A program made the position numbers and the translations under genes. The notes below the pieces were generated by a model. That model was not told where the DNA came from and ran no database searches. It worked only from the letters and a program-made list of their open reading frames with translations. From NCBI GenBank assembly GCA_016841205.1, contig JAENZP010000009.1, positions 99,554-163,553 of the forward strand: DNA of 64,000 nucleotides, in the 5' to 3' direction. Below are positions 9,432 to 17,754 of this stretch, piece by piece. Source of the stretch: Desulfoscipio geothermicus (lineage in GTDB: Bacteria > Bacillota > Desulfotomaculia > Desulfotomaculales > Desulfallaceae). The number at the start of each line of letters is the position of its first letter. The stretch's first letter is position 1.

Positions 9432-9580
9432 ATGCATATGTGTGCACCTTTTAAGTCTGTAGGCAAGGATTTTGAGTTATTTTGAAGAAATTGTACAATA
9501 TATGGCATATGTACAATTGCGCTAAAAATAACAGGGACGGCTATTAGAGGAGAGTCTGTGATGTTAAAGTGCTAAAACCA

Positions 9581-10132
9581 ATGCGTTTTGTAACCGGCAA
9601 CCAGCAAAAAATAACTGAATATGAACACCTGCTGGCTCCACATCAGTTTATTCCGGTTCGTTTAGATGTTCGGCAACCCCAGGGAGATGACCAGCGAGAG
9701 GTGGTTCGCGACAAGCTGTTATTAGCTTATACTGAAAAAAGAGCCCGGCTTTTTGTAGATCATACCGGAATCAGCGTTAAAGCCTGGAACGGTTTGCCCG
9801 GCGGTATGACAAAGGAAATCTGGGGGCAGCTAGGCATAGCCGGTTTTCTGCGGCTGCTGCAGTGTGATACCAACCGGCAGGCCACGGTACGTACCATTAT
9901 CGGGTATTGTAGCGGCCGCCGCATTTATATTTTCGAGGCCGACCTACAGGGTGTCATAGCTGCCGAACCAGATGGACTTACGGACACCTGGGAAAGTTTA
10001 TTTATTCCTGAAGGGTGTGCCAGATCGTTGGCCGCTTTGCCACTGGAAGAGAAATTGAAAATATCGGCTCGGGGCCAGGTGGCCCAAAAATTTAAGGAAT
10101 TTTTATCCCAGCAGGCGGTGAGAACATGGTGA
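9581..10132 (+). CDS. HAM1/ITPase-like non-canonical purine NTP pyrophosphatase
   Basis: 183 residues. The start MRFVTGNQQKITEY matches the substrate-binding T-G-N-x-x-K motif of XTP/dITP pyrophosphatases, which place it 4-10 residues from the N-terminus. Later elements (FVDHTGISV, LPGGMTKEIW, FIPEGCARS) are diverged versions of family motifs, so this is a distant member and may act on another nucleotide. An in-frame GTG at 9569 is possible. The only good ribosome site (AGAGGAGAG) serves a four-codon minigene at 9561-9575. It overlaps the SIR2-like gene by 7 bases, suggesting joint function. Confidence 0.72.
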   Translation: MRFVTGNQQKITEYEHLLAPHQFIPVRLDVRQPQGDDQREVVRDKLLLAYTEKRARLFVDHTGISVKAWNGLPGGMTKEIWGQLGIAGFLRLLQCDTNRQATVRTIIGYCSGRRIYIFEADLQGVIAAEPDGLTDTWESLFIPEGCARSLAALPLEEKLKISARGQVAQKFKEFLSQQAVRTW

Positions 10133-10938
10133 GCTATAATAAGCTGATGGACGAACTAGCCCAGGATATTTTTGAAAAGAAAATCATTCCCTTTGTAGGG
10201 GCCGGTCTTTCCCGTAATCTGGGGCTGCCGGAATGGGATGTTTTAATGGCCAAGGTGGCCGAAGATCTGGATATTGATCCGGAGATATTGTCCATCCATG
10301 GGGACTCGTTACAGATTGCTGAATATCATATCATCTGTCATGGCGGTAGTAAAAACCGCATTAGTAAAATCATTGACCGTAACCTGCGTTCCACTGAGGT
10401 GGATATTGGTGCATCAATAGTGCACAAGTGCCTTATTGATATGCACTTCCCCAAAATATATACCACAAATTTTGATGAAGCTATTGAAAGGGCCTTCCGG
10501 TATCATGGAGAACCCTATTATTCCATTGCCACCCTCGATGATATTTTGGCTGCCCCGGACAACGTGCCACAGATTGTTAAGTTTCATGGCACCCTGGATC
10601 TTGACGAAACGCTGGTCATCAGTGAAACCGACTATCACAACCGGCTGGACATGGAAGGTCCCCTGGATATTAAATTACGTGCGGATCTGCTGGGCAAAAC
10701 CGTGCTATTTTTAGGATACAGCTTCCGGGACCTGAATATCCGGTACATGTGGAGCAAGCTCTTTAAAATAATGCAGGCCAACTGTAAGGCTTTCATGGTG
10801 ACCATGAAGCCCAACTATGTATTTGAAACGATATACGGTAAAAAGGGCATGAAAATTATCTGCTTGGATTCGGATGATTTTCGCGCTGATTTTACTAAAT
10901 TTATGGTGGATTTGCGCAGTCGGGTACTGAAAGGATAG
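10126..10938 (+). CDS. SIR2-like domain protein (putative NAD-processing enzyme)
   Basis: 270 residues, essentially a single SIR2-like (SIR2_2) domain. Visible are the NAD-binding PFVGAGLSRNLGLPEW near residue 20, the YTTNFDEAIERAF motif near 107 and the KFHGTLD motif with the catalytic-type histidine near 147. There is no zinc tetrad as in protein deacetylases. Such domains are common in NAD-depleting antiphage effectors, but as stand-alone short proteins they are also found in unrelated contexts. The start ATG 10126 follows GGTGAG inside the end of the pyrophosphatase gene. Confidence 0.78.
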   Translation: MVSYNKLMDELAQDIFEKKIIPFVGAGLSRNLGLPEWDVLMAKVAEDLDIDPEILSIHGDSLQIAEYHIICHGGSKNRISKIIDRNLRSTEVDIGASIVHKCLIDMHFPKIYTTNFDEAIERAFRYHGEPYYSIATLDDILAAPDNVPQIVKFHGTLDLDETLVISETDYHNRLDMEGPLDIKLRADLLGKTVLFLGYSFRDLNIRYMWSKLFKIMQANCKAFMVTMKPNYVFETIYGKKGMKIICLDSDDFRADFTKFMVDLRSRVLKG

Positions 10939-10991
10939 GTAATCTGAGCAATATGATGAGCAATATGAAATGAAAATGAAGGTGTTTTTTA

Positions 10992-11588
10992 GTGAATGAT
11001 AAACTCGATCGCTGGAACCAGGTAAAAGAGGTTTGCCTGCGCTGCGGCGCTTGCCCGCTGGCAGCCCGTCGGAATAATGTGGTTTTTGGGGAAGGGGTGT
11101 TGGAGGCGCCGGTGATGTTTGTGGGTGAGGGCCCCGGGGAGCAGGAAGATTTACAGGGGCGGCCATTTGTCGGTCCGGCCGGGCAGCTGCTGGATCGGAT
11201 GCTGGCCGCCATTGATCTTAGACGTGAAAAAAACGCCATCATCTGTAATATTGTCAAGTGCCGCCCACCTGGCAACCGGGAGCCCACTCCGGAGGAGGGT
11301 GCCAAGTGCCTGCCTTTTTTAAGGGCTCAGGTGGATATAGTACGGCCCAGGATCATTGTATGCCTGGGAGCAACAGCGGTACGGCATATCATTGGTCCCG
11401 AGGCCCGTATCACTCGTGTAAGGGGGCAGTGGACAGAGCGTAAAGGGTTCTGGATTATCGCTACTTATCACCCCGCCGCACTGCTGCGGGATACTTCTCG
11501 CAAAGGACAAGCCTGGTCGGATATGATGGCCATTCGCGCCAAACTGATCGAGTTGGAGCTGGTACCTCCGGCCTTCGATCATAAATAA
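10992..11588 (+). CDS. Type 4 (family 4) uracil-DNA glycosylase
   Basis: 198 residues, typical for the thermostable-type Fe-S uracil-DNA glycosylases. The N-terminal CLRCGACPLA and later cysteines (KCRPPGN region, CLPF) supply the [4Fe-4S] ligands. The active-site motif is GEGPGEQEDLQGRPFVGPAG and the second motif is TYHPAALLR. It removes uracil from DNA for base excision repair. GTG start at 10992 behind GAAGGTG. Monocistronic, followed by a terminator. Confidence 0.92.
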   Translation: MNDKLDRWNQVKEVCLRCGACPLAARRNNVVFGEGVLEAPVMFVGEGPGEQEDLQGRPFVGPAGQLLDRMLAAIDLRREKNAIICNIVKCRPPGNREPTPEEGAKCLPFLRAQVDIVRPRIIVCLGATAVRHIIGPEARITRVRGQWTERKGFWIIATYHPAALLRDTSRKGQAWSDMMAIRAKLIELELVPPAFDHK

Positions 11589-11631
11589 GACTTAGCTTTT
11601 CCTCGCGTACCCGGCGGTAACGTTGATAGCT

Positions 11632-11666
11632 TACAGCCTGATTATTTGCTGGGCTGTAGTTTTTTT
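11632..11666 (+). terminator. Intrinsic terminator after UDG
   Basis: TACAGCC (11632-11638) pairs with GGCTGTA (11652-11658), followed by G and seven T residues. Confidence 0.75.
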
Positions 11667-11788
11667 AATAGTAGCATTGCTTTAACATTTAGGTGGCAGT
11701 AAATCTGCTATAAAGTTTGATATACTTATTTCCCCTGTAGCAATAAGTTAGAAAACCTTGTGGTTTATCAATGCCTGTGTCTAAAACG

Positions 11789-12100
11789 TTACTCTTGTTT
11801 GTTAGCTTGTTCCTCCGTTGTTTGGGACGCTTCGCTAGTTGCGGTGCAGTACGGTTCTATTTGCCATGCCGTGATATTTTGCTGTCTTGCTTGTTCAAGA
11901 ATTGCCATGTATTGCCTCTCGTTGGCCTTGATCTTGAGCACTGTATAATCAATAAGGTTTTTGTCGCTGATATAATTAAAATCATACTGCGCTTGTTGCC
12001 AATCCCGCCTAGCCGAATTAACAGCTTCCAGCAGCCCAAACGGCTCTTTTTTTAAGGGTGTTAACCAAGTTAAAAATTGATCCAGATATATTTTAAACAC
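11789..12100 (-). CDS. DUF2508 (YaaL-like) small protein
   Basis: 103 residues. The pattern LLEAVNSARRDWQQAQYDFN followed by LIDYTVLKIKANERQYM is the DUF2508/YaaL signature. GTG 12100 was chosen because GGGAGGTGA lies directly upstream on the minus strand; the in-frame TTG at 12115 would overlap that site. In Bacillus yaaL sits beside bofA and recR, but here it is alone. Function unknown. Confidence 0.75.
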   Translation of the reverse strand: MFKIYLDQFLTWLTPLKKEPFGLLEAVNSARRDWQQAQYDFNYISDKNLIDYTVLKIKANERQYMAILEQARQQNITAWQIEPYCTATSEASQTTEEQANKQE

Positions 12101-12382
12101 AAAGTCACCTCCCAAAAAATACCTATATAAATAATTATTATGCCGGTCAATTCCTATTTAACACAGTTTGTCAAAAGGCTGGGGTTTGAACTTTCCCACC
12201 AGGAAGAATTCACACTGAACTACTTTGAATAAAGACCTGCTAAGCAGCACAGCCTAAATAAAGCTTTGAAATACCGTCAACGCCGCTGTATGGCATTGAC
12301 GTACAGTGCAAGCTACACTGCAAGAAGGGGAAATTATCACTTTGTTGTTGATTTAGAATGAAACATGCCCGGAGGTGGGTAA

Positions 12383-13942
12383 ATGCGTGGGCTCAGGTTT
12401 AGAGGCTATGGGCAATCAAGGGCTTTATCAGTGGTTGTTTTTCTAATGATATTCACGCTTTTATTGGCCGGCTGTGGCAGCAAACCGCAGTACAAACCCG
12501 CTCAAGCGCCGGTTAAGATAGCCTTTGCGTTAGCTGATATGAACCGGGACGGCAATAAAACGATAAAAAAAGTAGTGGATGAGCAAAAAAGGCAAGTGAA
12601 TGCAGATGTAACCTGGTTGGATGCCCAAAACGACTCCGCTGAGCAACAAAAACAGCTGGACGGGTTGGCTAATAAAAAGGTCAAGGCAGTGGTACTGCAG
12701 CCTGTTGATACTAGTATGGCACAGAATTTGATAGATAAATTGACCCGTTCCGGTATCAAGGTGGTGGCGCTGGAGAATCTACCGGTGAATACCCCGGTGG
12801 AAGGTTATATTGCCTCGGATCACGCTATGGTGGGGCGATTGCAGGCCCGTTTTGTGCTAGAGGCACTGAGGCGAACTGCTGAGGCCCGAAGTGGTGCTCA
12901 ATTTACGCCGCCGCAAGCGGGTACTATTATTCGGTCGGGTGAGGAACAGAGCGAACCCTCCCAAGGTGCGCAATCGCCGGGCGGGTCGGACCAGGGGAAT
13001 AACAGTGGGCAGCAGAGCAGTGCCGGGTCCGGTCAGGGAAATAGCAGTGGGCAAGGGTTGGTTACCGGGGCGGTGGATTACAGTGTGGTGGCCCAGCTGC
13101 CCCGGCAGCGCCCTCTAAACCTTGTCATACTGCAGGGGGACCCGCATGATCAGGTGGCCCTGGATATTACCGCCGCCAACCAGGCAGCATTGCAGGGGGA
13201 AAAGGACATCAACATTGTGCAAGTTTTTGAACACCCTCATTGGGACCCGTCCAGCATTGCTGCCAACCTGGCTGAGGTCATCAGCCGGGACGGCCGAATC
13301 GATGTCGTACTGGCCAATGATAGCACCTTGGCTATGGCGGCGGTAGAGTTTTTAAAAACGGGTGGCTATGATAAAAGTGTTTTAACAGTGGGCGCCGGTG
13401 CCGATGAAAAAGCTTCACAAGCGCTAATCAGCGGCGAACATGACGCGGAGGTGGACGTGCAGCCCGAGATGTTGGGGCGGTTTGCTCTGGAAGCGGCGGT
13501 GGGTCTAGCCAGAACCGGTTACTGGCAATACGGTGAAAAGGTGAACAATGGGGATTATAGCGTGCCTGCCCGGATAGTGCCGGTGCGCCTGATTACCGCA
13601 AAAAATGCTTATTTGCTGGAAGAACGTTGGAAAGCGTTAAAGAAAGCCCAGGGGAAAGAGTCCAGTCAGCAGCAGTCGCAGTCACAGGGCGGACAGCAAG
13701 GTAGCAAGCAGGATAGTGGGCAGGGCCAGGGCGACCAAAGCCAGCAGGGACAGCAGAATAAGAGCAGTCAGCAGGGCGGGCAAAGCCAGCAGGGTAAAAC
13801 AATGCTGCGTATTACCACCCAGGATGGTAAAACGATGGAAGTGCAGATAGACGGTCAGGTTAAAAAAATAGAATCATCAGGTCAGCAAGGTGGACAACAA
13901 GGCAGCCAGCAAGGCGGCGGGCAGGGCCAGGGGGGCAGTTAG
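12383..13942 (+). CDS. Periplasmic-binding-protein type 1 lipoprotein with Gln/Gly/Ser-rich segments
   Basis: 519 residues. A signal peptide with lipobox (LLLAGCGS) near residue 33 is followed by a ribose/xylose-type sugar-binding fold: VKIAFALADMNRD at the start, LDAQNDSAEQQKQLDGL, AVVLQPVDTSMAQNLIDKL, and a second lobe beginning LVILQGDPHDQVALDI. The two lobes are separated by a low-complexity insert (about residues 185-225), and a Q/S/G-rich tail runs from about residue 430 to the end. No transporter genes are adjacent. It may therefore be an envelope sensor or scaffold rather than a transport component. Starts at ATG 12383 behind GGAGGTGG. Confidence 0.78.
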   Translation: MRGLRFRGYGQSRALSVVVFLMIFTLLLAGCGSKPQYKPAQAPVKIAFALADMNRDGNKTIKKVVDEQKRQVNADVTWLDAQNDSAEQQKQLDGLANKKVKAVVLQPVDTSMAQNLIDKLTRSGIKVVALENLPVNTPVEGYIASDHAMVGRLQARFVLEALRRTAEARSGAQFTPPQAGTIIRSGEEQSEPSQGAQSPGGSDQGNNSGQQSSAGSGQGNSSGQGLVTGAVDYSVVAQLPRQRPLNLVILQGDPHDQVALDITAANQAALQGEKDINIVQVFEHPHWDPSSIAANLAEVISRDGRIDVVLANDSTLAMAAVEFLKTGGYDKSVLTVGAGADEKASQALISGEHDAEVDVQPEMLGRFALEAAVGLARTGYWQYGEKVNNGDYSVPARIVPVRLITAKNAYLLEERWKALKKAQGKESSQQQSQSQGGQQGSKQDSGQGQGDQSQQGQQNKSSQQGGQSQQGKTMLRITTQDGKTMEVQIDGQVKKIESSGQQGGQQGSQQGGGQGQGGS

Positions 13943-13967
13943 TAAATCATTGACGCATAAACGAGCG

Positions 13968-14011
13968 GTGAGCGAGTTGCTTTGAAAAGTAGGCGGCTCG
14001 CTCACTTTTTT
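13968..14011 (+). terminator. Intrinsic terminator after the binding-protein gene
   Basis: A perfect 9-bp stem GTGAGCGAG (13968-13976) with CTCGCTCAC (13997-14005) is followed by six T residues. Confidence 0.85.
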
Positions 14012-14397
14012 GTGGTTTTGGGGTGGGGGTGTTGTTAATTCGTACTATAATAAAACTTGTCTTACTCGAGTTTGACAGTTTACCGTTATTTTTATATAAA
14101 CTAAATAAAGGTGTAGATTAGGAGAAGTGAGTTGATAAAAAACTATGCAGCAGAGTTTTATTCCGGAGCATGGGGAAAACAGCCGGTTTAGCTCATATGT
14201 GGCAAAAACTGATTGCTATGGCAAAGGTATCTACAAACAAATAAATAGCCGATTATTGTGATGAATAGGAACATTTGGAAGATAAAGAAGGTAAAATTCC
14301 GGATGCAATATCCACTAAAATATTATTTGTATTACGACCATGCGTTGTAAACATTCAGGATATGGCTTAACGTCTTAACTATATAGGAGGTATTATC
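14012..14397 (+). other. Gene-poor, AT-rich stretch with a possible gene remnant
   Basis: No intact frame. A stop-interrupted plus-strand reading (about 14131-14370) looks protein-like (for example NYAAEFYSGAWGKQPV, then EDKEGKIPDAISTK) and may be a dead gene. I do not recognise the family. The 3' end carries the AGGAGG site of the next gene. Confidence 0.3.
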
Positions 14398-15045
14398 ATG
14401 TACAAAGAAATTTGTTTTAAAACAGATGAAGTATTTAAAAAAGACGATATATTGTCACATTGGATAATTGACTTAGCTTTAATTAGAAATGATTTATTAT
14501 ATTCAAATGAATATGCTTTTAATCATTTCGAAAGAGAGATTGAATTGGAAAATGGTAGATTTATACAGTATTTTAGAATTATTGTATCACATTATATAGA
14601 AGCAATGAAGTTTTTAGATAAATATAAAAGTGGACCTGAAATTATTAGCTTTATAGAAAAATTAGATGCTAGAAATAAAGAGAAATATTTAAGTATTCTT
14701 AATAATGTAACCCCTTATGATAGTTCTTTTGTCAAAAATAAATGCGTACCTGTTATAAACGCAACAATGCACTATGCAGATAATAGAGATAACTTAGTTA
14801 GATATCTTGCATGTTACCAAGAGGGTAAAATAATTATTAAGGGGAACAAAGCAAGATATGTTGATTTGGAATTTGCGGATGATTGTGCTACCTGTTTGAG
14901 TTTTGCACATATTGAGCCTGAAAAGGTAGAGATCTTTTGTAAAGAAATAAGTGAAAAATTACTAGAGTTAATGTCTTTTATTGAAGAAATTATCCCTATT
15001 TATTTGTCTCAAAATATGGACAATGCTATAAAGGACGTCGATTAG
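14398..15045 (+). CDS. Hypothetical protein, AT-rich
   Basis: 215 residues, no recognised family. Predicted mostly helical and soluble, with several cysteines (CVPV, CYQEG, DDCATC, FCKE). The codon use is far more AT-rich than the flanking genes (AAA, ATA, TTA dominate), suggesting recent acquisition. The start ATG 14398 follows a perfect AGGAGGT. The adjoining upstream 250 bases are of the same AT-rich character and hold what may be a gene remnant, so this is the intact part of a small foreign island. Confidence 0.6.
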   Translation: MYKEICFKTDEVFKKDDILSHWIIDLALIRNDLLYSNEYAFNHFEREIELENGRFIQYFRIIVSHYIEAMKFLDKYKSGPEIISFIEKLDARNKEKYLSILNNVTPYDSSFVKNKCVPVINATMHYADNRDNLVRYLACYQEGKIIIKGNKARYVDLEFADDCATCLSFAHIEPEKVEIFCKEISEKLLELMSFIEEIIPIYLSQNMDNAIKDVD

Positions 15046-15056
15046 CAGGATGTGAC

Positions 15057-15833
15057 ATGATGGCGGGAACAATAGTGATGATTCACGGGATGATGACCGG
15101 TGCCTGGTGCTGGGATAAATATAAGGAGTTTTTTGAAACTAGGGGTTACCGGTGCATTGTTCCCGTGCTGCGTTACCACGATATGGATCCACCCGGTAAG
15201 CCTGATTCACGCTTGGGGGCCACCAGTTTATTGGATTACGTCCGGGATTTGGAAAGAGAGATAGGGCAAATGGCTGAGCCGCCTGTGCTGCTGGGACATT
15301 CGATGGGCGGGCTGTTGGCGCAAATTTTAGGCAGTCAGGGTCTGGCTCGGGCGCTGGTATTACTTGCCCCGGCGGCCCCCGCCGGTATATTGCCTGTTAG
15401 TAATTCTGTTGTAAAAAGCTTTTTTGTTATGCTGTCTCAAATGAAATGTTGGCGAGGATCCTTTCGCATATCTTTCCAGGCAGCTGTGTACGCCATGCTG
15501 CACCGGCTGCCTGCTAGTGAGCAGAAAGATGTTTACAGCCGGATGGTGTATGAATCAGGCCGGGCGGCTTTAGAAATGGCCTTCTGGTTCATGGATCCCT
15601 GCCGTGCTTCTCGGGTTGACGTTCAAAAGATTAAGTGTCCGGTACTGGTTATTGCCGGTAAAGATGATAAAATAATTCCTGCATCAGTGATTAAAAAAGT
15701 AGCCTGTAAGTATAAACAGGTGGTTACTTACGAGGAATTTGACCATACCCACTGGATAATAGGCGAACCAGGTTGGGAAATTATTGCCGGGTATGTTGAT
15801 AAGTGGCTTGGTGGCCAAACTTGGGCTGAATAA
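15057..15833 (+). CDS. Alpha/beta hydrolase
   Basis: 258 residues. The opening TIVMIHGMMTGAWCWDKYK gives the oxyanion-hole HGM motif, the nucleophile elbow is GHSMGG near residue 82, an acid residue lies in VIAGKDDKIIP near 205, and the catalytic histidine is in FDHTHW near 228. All triad elements are present, so it is probably an active esterase or lipase-like enzyme; the substrate cannot be told. The start may be either ATG 15057 or the adjacent ATG 15060. Base composition returns to that of the host chromosome here. Confidence 0.85.
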   Translation: MMAGTIVMIHGMMTGAWCWDKYKEFFETRGYRCIVPVLRYHDMDPPGKPDSRLGATSLLDYVRDLEREIGQMAEPPVLLGHSMGGLLAQILGSQGLARALVLLAPAAPAGILPVSNSVVKSFFVMLSQMKCWRGSFRISFQAAVYAMLHRLPASEQKDVYSRMVYESGRAALEMAFWFMDPCRASRVDVQKIKCPVLVIAGKDDKIIPASVIKKVACKYKQVVTYEEFDHTHWIIGEPGWEIIAGYVDKWLGGQTWAE

Positions 15834-15838
15834 TTACA

Positions 15839-15873
15839 AAGCCCTTATTCCCCTTTTGGAGGAATAAGGGCTT
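15839..15873 (+). terminator. Hairpin between convergent genes (likely terminator)
   Basis: A perfect 13-bp stem (15839-15851 with 15861-15873) with loop CCTTTTGGA. There is no T run on the plus side, and only a weak one on the minus side. It sits between the convergent hydrolase and GH18 genes. Confidence 0.6.
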
Positions 15874-15922
15874 GAGGGGGAACTCTATGAGTAAAGCCCG
15901 CTAGGGCGAAATTTTTCCCCTT

Positions 15923-17236
15923 TTATTTTACAAATTTACTCGCAATGACCCGCCAATAATCAGGGTCTTCCATACCCAGGCGCCACAGGGCAATGCCTTT
16001 TAGGTTATACTTATTTACCGCGTCCAGCTTAAAGGCCAGACTGCTGGAGTTTTCAAAATAAACGCTGTGCCAGTAGCCGTTCTGGTCGGTATAGCTATAG
16101 TAGGGAGCTTGACTGCCGCTATCCCACTGCACGCTTTTATTATATTTTTTAGCGGTTTCCATAGCCATTTGATAAGAAAGATAACGGGAGTTGCCTATGC
16201 CGTAATTCCAATCAAAGCCATAGCCTGCAATACCCAGGAGTATCTTTTCCGGCGGCAGCTTAGCCAGTGTATACTTGATTACTTGTTCAAGGTAGGCCGG
16301 GGAGGCTATAGGACCGGCCTGGCTGCCCGAGGAGTGTTCGTCATATGCCATTACGGCTATCATATCGGCATACCGACCTACTTTGGTAAAATCAAAGTTG
16401 TCACCCCAGCCGCCGGTGGCTTGGTCAGTGGTTTTGGCGGGGACACAGGCAATTATTTCGTAACCCGCAGGTTTTAACTGGGCGGAGAGCTCGGCTAAAA
16501 ATTGGATATACAGCTGCCGGTCCCATGCATGCATATCTTCAATATCTATACACACACCGTCAAAACCATTTTCTTTCAGCAGATTGAATATATTCATCAC
16601 CAGTGTCCAGCGGGTATTCGGGTCAGCCAGCATTGTATGCAGCACATTTCGACCCACGGATGTTTGACCGTAAAGCAAATTATGTATAAGGGCATAATTT
16701 TTAATATTGTTTTCTTTGGCCAGCTTGAGCACTTGCTTGATTTCCTGTGCTGTATCGCTGCCGTATTGTTCCAGTTTACCCGGGTTATTTCTATCCAGCC
16801 TGTACCAGAAAGGGGATATGGAGGTTATAATGTCCTTCTGCTTTTCCAGGGTAGCGTAAGAAGCTGGTATTGAGTACTCATTGCCAACGTAAAAACCAAG
16901 CACTTCCTTTGGAGACTTGGAGGATGGGGCGTAACCCAGCAATTTGTTAATTATTTGATTAGTTTGCGGGCCTACAATGCCGTCTACTTTTAATTGATAA
17001 TCGGCTTGTAGTTTTATTATTGAGTTAGTGGTGATGGGACCAAAATAACCGGTGGGATTGGTTTGAAAGTAACCTAGGGTCTGCAGCTGCTGCTGCAAGG
17101 TAAGTACATTAGTGCTTCGGTCTCCTTGTTTTAGCGGCAGCGGAGCTGCCTGGGATGAGGGTATGCTAATTATTAAAAAAGAAAACAGCAAAGCGGTAAG
17201 GGCCAGAGAAAGAAGCTTTTTCCATGATGTTATCAT
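15923..17236 (-). CDS. Peptidoglycan-binding domain plus glycoside hydrolase family 18 (spore-type YaaH/SleL-like)
   Basis: 437 residues. A signal peptide (about 1-28) is followed by a PG_binding_1 repeat (about 35-90: LQQQLQTLGYF, GIVGPQTNQIINKLLG), then a GH18 barrel. The catalytic motif FDGVCIDIED keeps the DxxDxE spacing with the acid glutamate, and AVMAYDEH is the usual barrel strand. ATG 17236 was chosen (AAGGAGG six bases upstream) over an upstream ATG at 17308 that would hide the signal peptide. Such proteins act on spore cortex or cell-wall N-acetylglucosaminyl bonds. Confidence 0.88.
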   Translation of the reverse strand: MITSWKKLLSLALTALLFSFLIISIPSSQAAPLPLKQGDRSTNVLTLQQQLQTLGYFQTNPTGYFGPITTNSIIKLQADYQLKVDGIVGPQTNQIINKLLGYAPSSKSPKEVLGFYVGNEYSIPASYATLEKQKDIITSISPFWYRLDRNNPGKLEQYGSDTAQEIKQVLKLAKENNIKNYALIHNLLYGQTSVGRNVLHTMLADPNTRWTLVMNIFNLLKENGFDGVCIDIEDMHAWDRQLYIQFLAELSAQLKPAGYEIIACVPAKTTDQATGGWGDNFDFTKVGRYADMIAVMAYDEHSSGSQAGPIASPAYLEQVIKYTLAKLPPEKILLGIAGYGFDWNYGIGNSRYLSYQMAMETAKKYNKSVQWDSGSQAPYYSYTDQNGYWHSVYFENSSSLAFKLDAVNKYNLKGIALWRLGMEDPDYWRVIASKFVK

Positions 17237-17437
17237 AATGGCCTCCTTACAAATATTTTTTTTCACATATAAATTATAGAATAAATGGACAAGCAAAGCA
17301 TTGATCAAATATATGCTCCGTTGACAGAAGTTTCAAAGTATTAATAAGTCTGGTATTAAGGAATAGAAAGGCCAGAGCATAAATTAGCCGGGCATTTACC
17401 ACAATATAATTATTACATTAAGATGGAGGTTTATCTA

Positions 17438-17635
17438 ATGGCAGAAAGACCATATCACCTGGATTTTAAACATGATGAGCCCGAGCTGCAGCAGGATTTG
17501 CACCGGCCGGTGGGGGCACCACGGGCCAGGGAGATTAAGTCCCAGGAGGCCCAGTTGAACAGTGGGCACCGGCACGGCACGAATAAGGGTGTAAAAATGG
17601 GTATGTCCGAGAAAACCGGGCTAAAAAATGAATAA
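17438..17635 (+). CDS. Small hydrophilic protein, unknown
   Basis: 65 residues, very charged and rich in H, R, E, K and G, no membrane segment, likely disordered. The start ATG 17438 follows TGGAGGT at good spacing, and the gene is closed by a clear terminator, so it looks like a real monocistronic gene. Composition resembles small acid/heat-stable spore or nucleoid-associated proteins, but no family is recognised. Confidence 0.6.
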   Translation: MAERPYHLDFKHDEPELQQDLHRPVGAPRAREIKSQEAQLNSGHRHGTNKGVKMGMSEKTGLKNE

Positions 17636-17638
17636 GTA

Positions 17639-17667
17639 AAAAAAGCCCCACCCGGGGGCTTTTTTTT
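17639..17667 (+). terminator. Intrinsic terminator after the small protein gene
   Basis: AAAAAAGCCCC (17639-17649) pairs with GGGGCTTTTTT (17655-17665), followed by more T residues. Confidence 0.85.
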
Positions 17668-17754
17668 GAGTTTCATGCCCCGGTGTGGATTATAATGTAA
17701 GCAGCGAAGTCAAGGAAATATGGGTGTGTAAATGTATGAGGGTTAGGAGAATGT

